From positions 172,227 through 236,226 of the forward strand of contig MNCI01035004.1 of assembly GCA_015680685.1 (NCBI GenBank): DNA of 64,000 nt. Reading direction: 5' to 3'. Numbering within the stretch: position 1 is the first letter of the stretch; the number at the start of each line of letters is the position of its first letter. This stretch comes from Gnetum montanum. Lineage: Eukaryota; Streptophyta; Gnetopsida; Gnetales; Gnetaceae. Position numbers and translations under genes: made by a program. The notes under the pieces are model-generated. The model was given only the letters and a program-made list of their open reading frames with translations, was not told where the DNA came from and did not search any database. Below, piece by piece: positions 22,480 through 35,381 of this stretch.

Positions 22480-24120
22480 GTACATTATTTGTTGCACTTA
22501 AAATAGGAGATCTTCTTCCTTCCTTCTTCAATCATAATTCTTTCTAAATTTAGATGGTGTTATTACTTTAATCATATCTTCAACAACCTTACCTTCAACA
22601 TCCTTAAGGATAGTGCTTATCTTATCATCCATCGTTTTCCAAACCCAATCCACCTTTCAAAATGAGTATGTCAAGGCTTTTTTTATTCTAATTTGATCTT
22701 GTGCCAAGACCTTGATTCTAGTGGTAGGTTCAACTATACCTTCAATATTTTCAACATTTCTTAGATATGCAAGGTAACAATTGTACTTCTTAGCTAATTA
22801 TCTCTTTTTCAATTCATCTTCCATACCTACAATGATGTCTAAGAGTAATTTGACTTGGACCATGATCCTTTTGGATACCTAGACCAATTGCATACATATC
22901 TATGTATTTCTTTATTTCCTACATTGTGCCTTCCACAATATGCATCAGTTACTTTCTTTGGTTGAAGTCATGATTCAAACAATAATGAGCAGTTTTCATG
23001 TACCTTTATGAAGTGCTTTATGAGCTCTTTACTTTCATCCAACCATCTCCTTCTAGATTAAAAATTTGATGTAAAAGATTTTAGTCATATCTATTCATTT
23101 TTTAATTAATTTTAAAAGTAAAGACTTGTATTAGATTTTCACATGCTGGATAAAGGTGTCAAAAAATAACTGTAGCTTCTACCAATCATTAACAATCCTC
23201 TATATGTATCGAGCATTATCAAATGCCTACATATGGAGTTAGGGATTATCACTAGTAAGACCTGTATATGTTGGAATATCAATCATGTTAATCCATTTAA
23301 TATATCTATCATGACCATGCTCATGTGGAATATATGTAGCTTCATTAATTTCACAATGTTCATCCTAGTCCAACAAAGCAACATCATCATCACTAGACGA
23401 TCTAAACAAGTGTAAATGCTAGAATTTGGGTAGTAGATCAGCATCAAGGATTTAGGCTATACTCTAATGAGCAATTCCCAATCATGGACCTTTGTAATGG
23501 ATAATCCATTTTCTTTTCTTATCTACTTTATCATCCTTCTTGTCATCTAAATGGTTAGATAAAAAGCTACAACAAGCCTCCTCTTCCACCATTTAGTAAT
23601 AGAGCTCTTACCTCTAATGAAATTTATAGTCATTGTACACTAGCTTTGAAGACACATAAAATGTATAATCATCCTCCAAGCCAATATTGATCAGGGTCTC
23701 TATGAGATCATGCCATGCAACCTCAGCTAGCCCCATAGAGAACTACCTATGAGCATCATGCCACCTCTTTTTCTTATCTTGAAAATAGACAAAAATGACT
23801 AGTGGTAGGGTTACATCCTCTAAGTGTTCAAGTGTGACATAAGCCCTCCTTTATCCCATTTTCTCTACCAAAGATAGATAGTGAACTTTGAACATTCTCT
23901 ATCATATGGTTCATGGTAACAACATGCATACAACACTAAAGAAACACACCCTTAAATTAAAAATATATTAACATAAAAAATACACAAGTATTTTCAAGCA
24001 ATACACCAATTTCTTCCTAAAAAATGGTGTTAATGATAGGGATTTCCATCAACTATGACAGTTGTGATTTTATCATACAAAAAAAAATGCAATCTAGTTG
24101 TAAACTTTGAAGATGATGTT
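22480..24120 (-). pseudogene. gag-like relic of Athila-like copy B
   Basis: A decayed coding region with many stops and shifts. The strongest signal is similarity to copy A. A short readable piece on minus near 22560-22640 (MDDKISTILKDVEGKVV) matches the copy A piece (MEEKIITTLKDNEGKVV). There is no zinc knuckle I can defend. Confidence 0.45.
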
Positions 24121-24143
24121 GAGTGGATTGCCAAGAATACTTG

Positions 24144-25271
24144 TGTATGTCATTGTATTTGATAAATATAAAAATACTATAATACATATCATATAGTAAG
24201 AATCCATGTTTTCATGATGAAGAAATAAGAAAACATTTATAATCATATGTTTTATAATTTTATGAATTTTATAAATATGTGAAAAAATAATAAACAACAT
24301 GCACACATTGCAATCCCGCATGGAATAGGCACAATTCTTATAATCATATATACATGTTGCAAACCCTTATTGGATAGGTGCAACACCACATACAGAAAGA
24401 AATAAATGACTCCTAATCACAATGTCAATGATCTAATACTATGTCATACATTTGTAACCTTCTTGAATAAGGATGAATTATCGTAGCTTCATATAACAAA
24501 AATGAAATAAATATTTTCAGCATTTTATATTTTAAGACATCTAAGTCATGAAACAAAGGAAAAATCAGGGGCTTTATTCATTGCACAAAAACTAGACTTT
24601 ATTTTGACCAAACAATTCCATACTATGTAAGCAAGGTAGCACTTTAATAGAGTCTAGCTACACTTATGAAAGAAACAATTCAAAACCCATATACAAATAA
24701 GAAGAAAATCAACCTACCCAAGGGAGGAGGAGCCTTTTATATAAACTAGACACTAAGATCCCAAATGTAATCACTAAGTTATTAATGATATGTGTAAGAG
24801 ATCATCTTGGATATTTATAGTTTTTGCAATGTAACAATGCAAATTCTCTAATGCCTATGCATCAACAAATATCCTTCAATGCAACCTTGACCAATCAAAG
24901 CATTCTTTTAGTACTTGGGCCTAAACCTAGATAAGCAGTGATGCAAGGACACTAACACAAGAGATACACTAATGTAGGAAAGTTAGTACACCTTCCCCTT
25001 ATTAGGATTCCAAGTGTTGATCCCAATTGACATTCAAAATTCAAAGGAACATGCTAGAAGGACCTTAAGATATTTGAATGAGATCAAAAACATCCTAAGA
25101 AGTTCAAGAAATTAATAAAACCAAAAAGTGTGATATGAGAGGCATGGAAGCATACTTGGGAGATACAAACCTTAATTGAACATGCTAGAAGTACAAGCAC
25201 ATGACATGTAAAATACCTCCTAAATCCAGAGTTTATAATATATATACAAAATGCCACTGGATGCCTCATCA
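24144..25271 (-). repeat. 5' LTR of Athila-like copy B
   Basis: It starts TGATGAGGCATCCAGTGG on minus at 25271. Shared landmarks with copy A include the start, an internal block complementary to 24420-24490 (against 17385-17455), and the inner end next to a TGGCAATCCACTC primer-binding-site-like word. Confidence 0.6.
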
Positions 25272-26960
25272 AGATAGAATAATTCTAAGTGCATAACATG
25301 ATTAAATACGCATGAAATAATAAGAACGAAGTACTACAATATGGAATAAGGATTTAAGTTTCCTTCCTAAGCAAATAGTAAAGATTTATTGACAATTAAA
25401 CATATACCTTCTATGGAGGACTAAACTACAAGTTTCTATGAGAGAAATGTAAGTATGAAAAAACTGATAATAAAGGCTTGAATCTTGAGTTAAATAAAAT
25501 TTTAGATGATGAATTTAAACATTTAAAAAATAGGAATGTGGATGATGAAGCTACAAGAATAATTCAAAATAAATTTGGGGTTAAAACATGATAGTTTTAA
25601 CCAAGTGTCATAATGTTGATGTTAGAGCCTGAATACTTCTATGTCTAGAAGAAAATGGTAGAACTTGAAAAATTCTATCTCTAGAAGCCAATGCTAACAC
25701 TTGTCAAATGATACTAGAGGCATATTGATGCTAGCCCTAAAGATGTAGGTATGATGATCATGGAGCACATTGATGATGCAGAAAGATCTTCAGCATACAT
25801 TCACCATCTCTTAAAATCCAAAAATGAGATTTAAACCTAAAGAAATTGATCCTAAATATGTGGTTTAAGCTTCTATTTTTAGGCTTAGGATTTCCAATTT
25901 CAACTTAGAATTACCAAACTTAATCTTAAAGTTAAGTTTTATTTTTCCAAAGTTGATCTGGAGTTCAAGAAAGGAAAGTTTGATCTTCATACCTAAAAAG
26001 TTTAGCAACCTAGAAAGGTGACACTAACACTAATGTTGACGTCAACATCAATGTTACCAATACTTAGTCAAATTATTAAAAAAATTTCCAAGTGTTAGTT
26101 TCAACCTTCTAGAGCTTTGTTTGACATTTAAACTAATGTCAAATAATGCCAAGATAATTCCAAGAGGCCCATGATGCTAGGGAATCCTATCACCTGCTAA
26201 CTAGGATGAACATGGAGGTCAAGATGTGGATCCCATAAGCGCAAATGCTAATGCTAATGCTGACATCATCATTTATGTTGATGCTACTTAGTAAGATTTT
26301 CTCATTTTCATCAGGTTGACAATATTAACCTCTAAAATGCCAAATTCAAAGCCAAAATATTCTAGAATTATGTCTGCAGGATGTCAAGAAGCCTATAAAG
26401 CTAAAGGAAAGAAATTGAGTGTCAATCCCAATCATTTGGAATCATCCTACTATCATCATAATGATGTTGACACTACACTGACATCAACATTAGTGGTACC
26501 TATAGAGTTAGAAAATTCTCCAACTTCAAACTATCAAAACTACCTTTTGTGTTACCAAAATTATCATTCTAAAGACCAAACCATATGTCAACCACTCATC
26601 AATAAGCCTAGAAAGATAAGAAAGAAATAAAACTACAATTGGTATTTTCCCTAGGAATACCTAAGAATCCCTTTTTATTATCAATTCTAATGTCAACATC
26701 AACATCAACCTAGAGTTGGAATTTTTTTGAGTTCCTATGTCCCAAGATCAAACTTTCAAAAATTGTCAAACTTGATCTCAATGAAGCCATGAAAGTCTAG
26801 GATGTGCCATTTTGAATCTCATGAGGTTTAATTTGACATTGAAATGTAATTTTGTGAGGTGATGTTAGCAAGATTATAACTAACACAAAATTCGTGTTAG
26901 CTCCAACACTTAGACAAATTTTGATTCTAGCATTTTTCAAGAATCACCAAGAATGAAGTT
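25272..26960 (+). other. No recognised gene; stretch rich in GTTGATGCTAAC-like words
   Basis: From about 25600 to 26960 many short words such as GATGTTGAC, AACATCAATG and GCTAATGCTGAC recur on both strands without a fixed period, as if an old tandem array had decayed. One frame (26316-26630 plus, starting MTILTSKMPNSKP) is open for 104 codons but has no motif I know. This lies upstream of the Tekay-like pol and may be its gag/leader. Confidence 0.4.
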
Positions 26961-27269
26961 CATAAGTTGGATTATCAATTTGGATGATTCTTGAAGATAT
27001 CTAGATGTTGTGAAGATGCCTTAAGTACTAAATTAGTGATCTTTGATGCTTTTACTTATGTGTAATAATGTTAAGACTACACTTAACCTAGTCATCAATG
27101 AACTAAAAAAAGTGAATACAACACATATGAGATTGCATAAGGTTAAGTTGAATCTTCTCTCTTTGAGATCTTTTCATTGCATATTATGGAAGAGACATTA
27201 TTATTTCATAGTTTTATTTAATGAGTCTTTTTATTTATCAAAGATAAATCAAATCCTCTTTGTTTTTGA

Positions 27270-29925
27270 ATTTTTGAATGTATTCCATTCAAAGTTTCCT
27301 AGTTTGCCTCCAAGATGTGATGTTAAGTTTGATATTGCTCTCAAACTTAGTGTTGAACCTATCTTTAAGGTTTCACATATCATGTCACATATTGAGTTAA
27401 CTAAAATAAAGATTAAAATTTAGGAGTTATTATATAAGAGTGTAATGTACTCTTATTCTCTTCATAAGAAAAAGGATCACAGCATAAGGTTGTACATAAA
27501 TTATTAATAACTGAATTAGATGAAAGTGAAGAATAAGTATTATTTTTCTTGAATAGATGATTTTTTTGGTCAATTAAAACAAGCTCAAGTATTTTCAAAG
27601 ATCGATTTAAAGTCAAGGTGTCATTAGATTCACATCAGATAGAAGAATGTTTCCAAGACAATATTTAGGATATTGTATGGAAATTATGAGGTTCTATTTT
27701 TACCATTTGGCTTCACAAACACTCTCATGATGTTCATGTATCTTATTAATAGTGTTATGAGAATGTATCTAGACCAATTTATTATTATATTACTTGATGA
27801 AATCTCAGTGTACTCATCAAAGAAGGATCTTCTTGAGTAGCATTTGAGAAGCATTTTACATATGCTTGGACAACATCAATTGTTTTTTCAACCTTTAAAG
27901 TATTTGTTTTGATGCCATGAAATTTAATTCTTAGTACATGTCATTTCAAAGGCGATTATAGTTATATATCCTAATAAGATATGAGTCCTTTAGAATTGGC
28001 CTATCCCTAAGGATGTTGAGGAAATATGTAGTTTCCTTGGAATTACATGTTACTATAATAGGTTTGTAAAGAACTTCTCCTACATTACTTCACATAATAT
28101 GAAGTTGTTAGGAAAGGATGTTGGGTTCTCATGGGACCCATTCTTTTAGTATACTTTTGTTAAACTTAAGGGTAGATAGATTTTAAATAAAGTGAAGGTT
28201 ATGAGTATGTTCTTATGTAAGAGGACAAAGTGATAGCATATGTCTCAAGGTAGCTAAATATCATGAAATGTCCTATCCCACTCATGATCTCAAGTTAAGA
28301 GTAATGGAATTTTCCTTCAAGCTTTGGCATCACTATCCATTTAATGATAGGGTTCTAATTTGGCCTAATCAAAAAGGACTACAATACCTAATGAATTAGC
28401 CATAAGTGACCCTATGTTAAAGGAGGTCAGTTAAATTGTTAATCAATTCTAACTTTACCATCTAGTATTATACAGCAAAAAGAAATGTTGTTGTGGATAC
28501 CTTAAGCTATGTAGCTAGTAAACTTCACAACTAGATGATTTATCAAATGTGTTGAATGAGATCCAAGTAGAGTAGCGACATGATCCTTAGTGTAAGAAAC
28601 TTAGATAATCTCATAATTTTTTAGTTGTAGTAGATACACTTAGACTACATTATCATAATGATCAAGTATCTGTGTCAAATTTTTTTGCAACAGTGTATGT
28701 TGGAGAAAGCTCATCTCAATAGGCTTTAGGTACATCCTAGTAAAAAAAAGATGTATTATATGTTGAAGAGGTTGTACTAGTAGCCAAGCAAGAACAAGTA
28801 GGTTAAAGAATTCATTTCAAGGTGCTTACTTTTCTAGTAGGTTAAGCTTGAGCACTAGTGACCAAGTGGCTACTTATATTCTTCTACTATTCTATAGTAA
28901 AAGTGAAACGTGATCAATATAAATTTCATTACTAGTTTATCTTGTACTAAGAGTAGAAAGAATGTCATCTTGTTGTTATCAACTTGTTAACCAAGTCAGG
29001 TTATTTCCTTGCTATGACTAAATCTAATTTAAAGGATGTTACATACTTATTCATTTATGAGATTGTTTGATTCCATGGCATTCGTACCAAATTTATCTCT
29101 AGTCATGATGTCAAATTGACATGTTGATTTTGGAAAGTATTCATAAATATCTTAGGTATGAGATAGATAGGTTGAGAGAGTCAAATAAGTTTCAAGAAAC
29201 ATGCTTCAATCTTGCACTTTATAATTTTCAAACAATTGGAATAGTTAGTTGTCGTTCATAGAGTTTTCTTATAACAACAATAATCAAACAAGTCTGAAGG
29301 TAGCACCATAGGAGATCTTATATGATAGACCTTGCATGACTTTCTTATGCTAGGATGTGATGGAGGATAGACAACAGATCAATTTGAACATAGTTGTATA
29401 CATGAAAAATTAGATCAAGAAGATTCATAAGTAGCTTAAAGCAACTTAGGATCATTAGGCTAGCTATGTGAATCATAGGAGGAGACCTCTTGAGTTTGTA
29501 GTTGATAACAAGATGTTTATTCATGTCTCTTCACTAAAAGGCTTAATGTGTTTCAATTAAAAAGGCAAGTTTGCACCCTGTACATCAAACCATTTGATGT
29601 TCCTCAATGCATAGGAGAGATGGCATATTATGTGAATTTTCCTTCACAAATTTTGAGCATGCATGATGTTTTTCATACATCAATGCTTTAGAGGTATGTT
29701 CTTAATAATAGTCATGTTGTCGTTTAGACCAAAGCATGGCTTCAAGATGATGCTTCATATGTAGAGTGTCCCATTAGGATCATGAATAGAATGGAGCAAC
29801 AATTATGTAGCTTGTTATTTTCCATGGTAAAGGTCTTATAGAGCCATCATGGTTCTCAAGAATCAACTTGAGTACTTAAGTCTAATATGCATTCATCCCA
29901 TCTTAAGATCTTTCAAGAGGAAGAT
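27270..29925 (+). pseudogene. pol: Pol of the Tekay/Del-like chromovirus
   Basis: FPSLPPRCDVKFDIAL then PIFKVSHIMSHIEL (27285-27405) is the start of RT. YGNYEVLFLPFGFTNTLMMF (27670-27740) and DQFIIILLDEISVYSSKKD (27770-27830) follow; the catalytic DD is changed to DE. RNase H ends KKNVVVDTLS near 28470. Integrase shows LKRLY then EFISRCL (28770-28830), LTKSGYFLAMTKS (28985-29030) and HGIRTKFISSHD (29075-29110). The tail YVNHRRRPLEF, HVSSLKGLM, SMHDVFHTSML and VKVL...HGSQEST (29465-29870) fits the chromovirus C-terminus with a chromodomain. Confidence 0.7.
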
Positions 29926-29929
29926 TCTT

Positions 29930-29942
29930 AAGGGGAGAAGGA
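29930..29942 (+). other. Polypurine tract of the Tekay/Del-like element
   Basis: AAGGGGAGAAGGA directly precedes the TGTAACAACC start of the LTR, as a second-strand primer should. Confidence 0.65.
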
Positions 29943-30900
29943 TGTAACAACCTGTGTTTTCAAATGTTCTGGTTAGTATGTTTGTCCTTATGTTGTGTGC
30001 TTATGGTGCATAGATGTTATGTTATGTTTTTATTATGCTAATAATTGGTTAGAATTTCTAGCTTAATATTTTATGTTTATTTGTATTTTAAGTTTATGCT
30101 ACATTATTATTTTTATTATTCGTATTTTAATTCTATGTTATTTGTTATTTTCATTTGGTTTGGAAATTTGAAAAAATATACATGATAACAATTCATAAAT
30201 TTGAAACTAAGTGTGGTGTATGCTACCCTCCTTGTTTGCAAGTTGATGAGTGGAGTGTGTAATTTGATTTGAGTTAAATTTGTTTGATGTTTGGATTGAT
30301 GTGATGTCTGCTCTTAGACATTTGAGTCATTTTTACATACTAATATGTTTTGGAGGCCAGCATGCCTCTACCTAGCCATCATAAGACTTGTCCTCGATTC
30401 AGCCTAAGGAGATTCTAAGGTTTCTCACTCAGTGTATACTAATCTTGTCTCTTATTTACAAGTCACTAGGGTTGTATGAAGTAAGGAGATCCTTTGCTAT
30501 TTTCTACTAATTTGAATTTCATGTATATTTATTTCTAGCATTATACTTTTATCATTTGGTATATATATCACATTTAATAGACATGATTCAACTAATTCTC
30601 TTATTTATGTTTCATGTATTAGATTATCGATTTTATCTATGGCTAACTATATTTTGCTATTGTTGAACATTCATGAGTACTTTTAAATTTTCAAATTCAT
30701 AACATTTTATGTTTTTTCAGTTAAGTTTAGTTTTCAAGCCTTTTATATATTTTTTGTTAATTAATTATATTTATTTTCTTTCATTGTTCTAGTCTCTTTT
30801 TTTCCTTTCAATCTTGACTTCACAATAAGTTTTCTTTTGATTCCTTAACACTGCATTATTTCATTTCAATTTTTAATTTTCAATTTTCTTGCCATGACCA
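29943..30900 (+). repeat. 3' LTR of the Tekay/Del-like element, right end approximate
   Basis: The start TGTAACAACCTG is clear. There is no second copy for comparison, so the right end is a guess from where the AT-rich sequence gives way to readable codons near 30950. Confidence 0.45.
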
Positions 30901-30949
30901 ATCATTCATTAGAAGTTTTATATCCAAAGTAATGCACTCTAACCTAGGG

Positions 30950-33480
30950 CTAGGAAGGAGAGTGTTATAGATAACTCTAATCTAAGAATGTTCAACATTA
31001 TCCATGATTTAATTAGACATAGGTTTCCACAATCTTTTGTAGAGGATTTTGAAATATCTTAACCTCCCATTCAAGTGATTTTGATTTTACTAAATCACAA
31101 TGGTACAAGGTACCACCTTAATATCTTTGATGAATATGGAGCATTTCTAAATGAGCCTATAGAAGTTATGTTGGGTCATCCATGTAACTACTATAAACAT
31201 GATGTAGACATTAATTAAGTCTATAGATCTTTAGTATCCAGAGATTTTAGAATTTATAAATTCTTTTATGTCTATCTCATAGATCATAGAATTTTTCCCC
31301 ATGAGGAATTTATTTATTATTTACTTCCATCTCCCATTATGATAATAATAATGTTTCATTTGTAGAATCTATTAATCGAGGTTGATGTAAAGATCACTGT
31401 GATAAGAGAATTAAGTTTTTAAAACTCTCTCACATAAATATTTTTGTTTGCAAAGATTATTGTTATTAACATAGTAAATATTAATCAAGTCATGAATAGA
31501 CACATAAATTCTTCTTTATTGAAATATATATTGTATTCTAATATATCATTTTTCAAATCTATTTTTATTTGTTTGTTTCTTATACTAGAACATCATTTTA
31601 CTTATGAATTATGACTAATGTAAACATTTATTTCCTTGATATTTATAATGTTATAATTTTTTTTAACTATCGTGAATAATGAGCATTGTTAAGTTGTGGC
31701 TAGTAAAAGTAAAGGAAGCTACCTTTTTGGATTACATTAGGATTAAGTTTTTCATTTAATTATAATCTAGTTAATAGATAAGTATAATTTATTAGATATT
31801 TATTTGAGAGTTAAATGTTAAATATGAAATGTTAATTGATATTTGGGACTATCTATCAAAAGCTATTTAGTTGCAAAAAGTTTCTCTCTTACAAATGATT
31901 TATTAATTACAATTACTTATAAATATCATTCTGTATATTTATTTCTAAATCATAACCATTAACATATGGCTTATTAGTATTTTTGCAAAGTACTATGGTT
32001 TCTATTTCTTGATGTTATTATTTCATTAACATGTTCCCAAGCAACTTTACACTAAGTAACTCTCATCATAATGAACACTACAGTCATTTACAATCACAAC
32101 ATTGTGATTTCTTTTTTTCATTTCTATTATTTTATTAATATGGTCCTATGGATATTAAACCCTAAGTTCTTCTAAGCATAATGAATGCTATAATTATTTG
32201 TAATCAACAGATATATGTTAGTAAGATTTTTCATATACTTATTTTGTAACATAATAAGTTAGATAATTCTCTACATTGATTTCCCTTGCAATGAGTAAGA
32301 ATTAAACATCATTTCACTTTATTCAAGACCAAAAGAAGTAGTTTGAGAACTTACATATCACTTATCTAAATTATCAAGCTTCTTCTAAAAATAGGCATGT
32401 ATAATTTGATTTGTTATATCAAAATTTTCCATAGAAATCACTATCTGTAACTATAAATGTGAGTTGCATCATTCCATTTTGTCCATAGTTTTTTCACAAT
32501 ATATTCATTTTGTATTTTTTAAACTTGTGTTACTAAATTAGATTTTATAATCAAAGATATTAATGTTTAAGGACACATATTAAATTTATCATGATCAAGT
32601 AATTGCATGCTACTATTAGACTAGATTCTAAAATATTTTCAAACTCATCCATCCTAAAAGGGCATTCAAATAAGTAATATTGATTTCTTTTAAAAATTTT
32701 TGAAACTTTACTAGAAGCTTCATTAAATAACCAGAATTTGTTTGATTTTTTCCAAGCAATATATCCTATAGATATTAAATGTTAATTCTAGTAACACACA
32801 AGAGTTCCATGTCCATGTGCTACCTGGCAATGCTCAACACATACTTGAAAGTCCTAGAGCTATCGTTGTAAAAGTCAAATATGGTAAAATATTTTACTAT
32901 GAGCTCAATGAAGGTTTTTTATTTATTTAGAAAACCTTATAAAATTCAAAAACACTGATACCAATGTTCTTAAGGGCATGGATTGTACAAGAGAATACTT
33001 GTTGAAACTAATTATTATGTTAGAGATTGTTACTATCTATCTTTATTAGGTTCTTGGTGTTTCACATGATATTTTGTTCAATTATGTTCCTAAGATGGTT
33101 CAGAGAATAAAATTTGAAAACATCTCGACAAGCACAATTCTAATACCTTCTAGTTTTTATTAATTGAACCTATCACTGCTATTCTAACTAATCCAAATGC
33201 ATTCATAAATATTCTCACAAAGCATGAGGGTTTTTTTTTCTTAATGTATTTTTTTATGATGTGAAATTTATTTGCTCTTCAATAATTAATCTTTTCCAAT
33301 TGATTTTGCTAGGTTCTATAGGTTTTATGATGTCAATCAGAGTTCTTATGGTGAGGAATTCACCTTTTATGATATTGAGGATGATTTATTTTAGCCATTA
33401 GTAGAAATACTAAATGCTTTAATAGAAACTTAAGCTAATTCCATCTTGCAAAACACCACAAATATGTTCATCAGAACTTA
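30950..33480 (+). pseudogene. Unrecognised decayed gene relic with exon-like islands
   Basis: One plus frame (about 30955-31345) is readable for some 130 codons with three stops. It includes NHNGTRYHLNIFDEYGAFLN, EVMLGHPCNYYKHDVDIN, SRDFRIYKFFYVYLIDHRIF and HEEFIYYLLPSP. Further islands are HVHVLPGNAQHILESP with IVVKVKYGKIFYYELNEG (32815-32925), VLGVSHDILFNYVPKMVQRI (33050-33110) and FYRFYDVNQSSYGEEFTFYD (33315-33380, after a TTGCTAG possible splice acceptor). AT-rich gaps between them could be introns. I recognise no family; another captured or inactivated host gene is possible. Confidence 0.35.
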
Positions 33481-33647
33481 CATTTGTCTTAAAAGAGAAA
33501 ATTTTGAAGATAAATAGGTCACTTCATTTGAAGGCTCATCCAAATAAGGGAAATAATATTAAGTTATTTTCATTAATCTAGAATTCTTATGAGGTGCTTC
33601 AAAATAATAGGAGTCATGGATGCATCATTACATATCATGATAATCAC

Positions 33648-34633
33648 TAGAGCATGTTTACTCCAATAATTAATCACCTTTAAATACTAAATCCAGATAT
33701 TATGAAAAGATAATTAATTTTCTAAAAATGAGAAAACAAGCTATCTTCAATTATTCAATTAGAAGATTACAACAAGGCTTCCAAAACTCCCCCAAAACAT
33801 CCGAAATGTTCATACTGAAATGATATTGCATAGCATGAGGCTGTACAACCACACAATGGATGTTCTCAATGGAAGACACAACTAATAAATAATCTCTTCC
33901 CAAATTGGAACTAAGATCTCGACTCACAAGTAAGATACAAGAGACTAGAACGCATAGGCCAACATAATACACAATTAATCTTCAAGCCACAATCACCAAT
34001 TCCACTCACAAAATGTGCTCTCACACCCTCTCTTGCTACACTCTCCATACTCAAGAGATCTCCTTCTTCTTCATGGTCCCAACAATTGTGAATTACATCA
34101 ATATTTATAAATAACAAAAAGACAATAAATCTAGAAATATTTTCTCAAATCCACTTGAGGTTCTTTAGTTGTTTCCATGGTCTTTTCACCTTTGCCTAGC
34201 TTGTTTCCATCCTTTCCAACTAACCTCAGCTATTTCCTAAATTGGGATGGCTAAATTCATTAGTTTCTAGCCAAACTAGTCATCTCTAATCTTGGGAAGA
34301 TGTCTCCTACAAAAATCCCACTCTTAGCCAAGACGTCTACTATTTTTGGAAGACATCTTCTTCCTAGTTAAAATGGTTCCTTCTGGGCTAAGACATCTTG
34401 CCCAAGAAGTCTCCTCTTTGCACAAGACATCTTTCCGAAGACGTCTTCACTTTGCATAAGATGTCTACTATCAAACTAAGATGTCTCATGTCAATCCCAA
34501 GATGTTGTCTATGAAGACTCCACTCCCAACTAAGACATCTTCTTGACCTTTAAGATGTCTCTAGTGATCCCAGAACCTACAAAACACACACATAGGAAGA
34601 AACAAGAGGATTAAAAGAGGTGTTCCTACACCA
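33648..34633 (-). repeat. 3' LTR of the Reina-like element
   Basis: Partner of 39573-40480. On minus it follows a purine-rich tract (GAAGGGTGGAAGAGT, 34634-34648). The block 34290-34570 holds about a dozen AGATGTCT or AGACATCT words. Confidence 0.7.
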
Positions 34634-34766
34634 ACTCTTCCACCCTTCAAAAAGTGAACTCATGATGTTTGGTCTCATGGACCCATACAACATCATCCAT
34701 GAATTAATCCTCCAAATGGATCAAATATTCATGCCTCTTAACTCCTCGAATGCTATAAGCTTCCCT

Positions 34767-35330
34767 CTACTTAAGTACGATTGCCCCCCTCTCCATTGAA
34801 GTATTGGATTGATAAATAACACCCCTCAACTCATCGATGCTACCTTGTATGATCCCCTCATCAACTAATCCATGATAGTGCATATGATCTAAAACATTAA
34901 ACATAAAATACATACCAACATCATATGGTAAATTAATCTCAAAAGCATTATCATTGATCTTAGCCTTAATTTTAAAAGGCCGCATCTTCATGACTTTCAA
35001 CTTAAAGAAGTTAACACCTTTCAATCGCTTCTTCTTTAAGTATATCCAAACCATGTTACCAATACTAAAATTAGGCTTTTTTTTATCCTCATTCCTCTTG
35101 AGAACTCTTTCTTTAGCATTTTTCTCTATATTTAATTTTACTTATGCACAAAGATCCCTCATTTCTTGTACAAAATCAACATTAAGTTGAGCTTCACCAT
35201 CAAAGCTTTCTAAAGTGTTCACCATATTTTGACAAAACCCATAGTTCACATTAAATGAACTTTTGCCAATAGCAACATGAAATGCATTATTTTAGAAAAA
35301 CTTAGCATGACACAACAAGTTTTCCCACCT
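34767..35330 (-). pseudogene. Integrase C-terminal fragment of the Reina-like element
   Basis: On minus, NNAFHVAIGKSSF (near 35270) is followed by GNMVWIYLKKKRLKG, LKVMKMRPFKIKAKINDNAF and EINLPYDVGMYFMFNVLD. This matches the GPF/Y module and ending of Reina-type integrases (KINDNAY, DLP, TFNV). The zinc finger and catalytic Asp residues are not present, as RNase H ends at about 35520. Confidence 0.7.
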
Positions 35331-35381
35331 ATTTAGCTATCCATCACATAAACATCTCAATATGTTTTAGCAAGGATTTCT

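Larger units (their letters stand above)
18249..25271 (-). mobile_element. Athila-like element, copy B, split by a solo LTR
   Basis: On minus the order is 5' LTR (24144-25271), gag-like relic, protease (21969-22238), then a solo LTR insertion (19923-21616), then RT, RNase H and the start of integrase, cut at 18249 by copy A. It is heavily mutated and AT-rich. Assignment to Athila rests on the RT motif FMDDF and the protease block. Confidence 0.65.
26970..30900 (+). mobile_element. Tekay/Del-like chromovirus, decayed, 5' end not found
   Basis: Plus strand shows the RT leader, RT, RNase H, integrase and a chromodomain-like end in order, then a purine tract and an LTR starting TGTAACAACC, as is usual for Tekay/Del elements. 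No matching LTR start was found upstream, so the 5' end is lost or unrecognisable. The copy is old: stops and shifts every few tens of codons. Confidence 0.65.
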
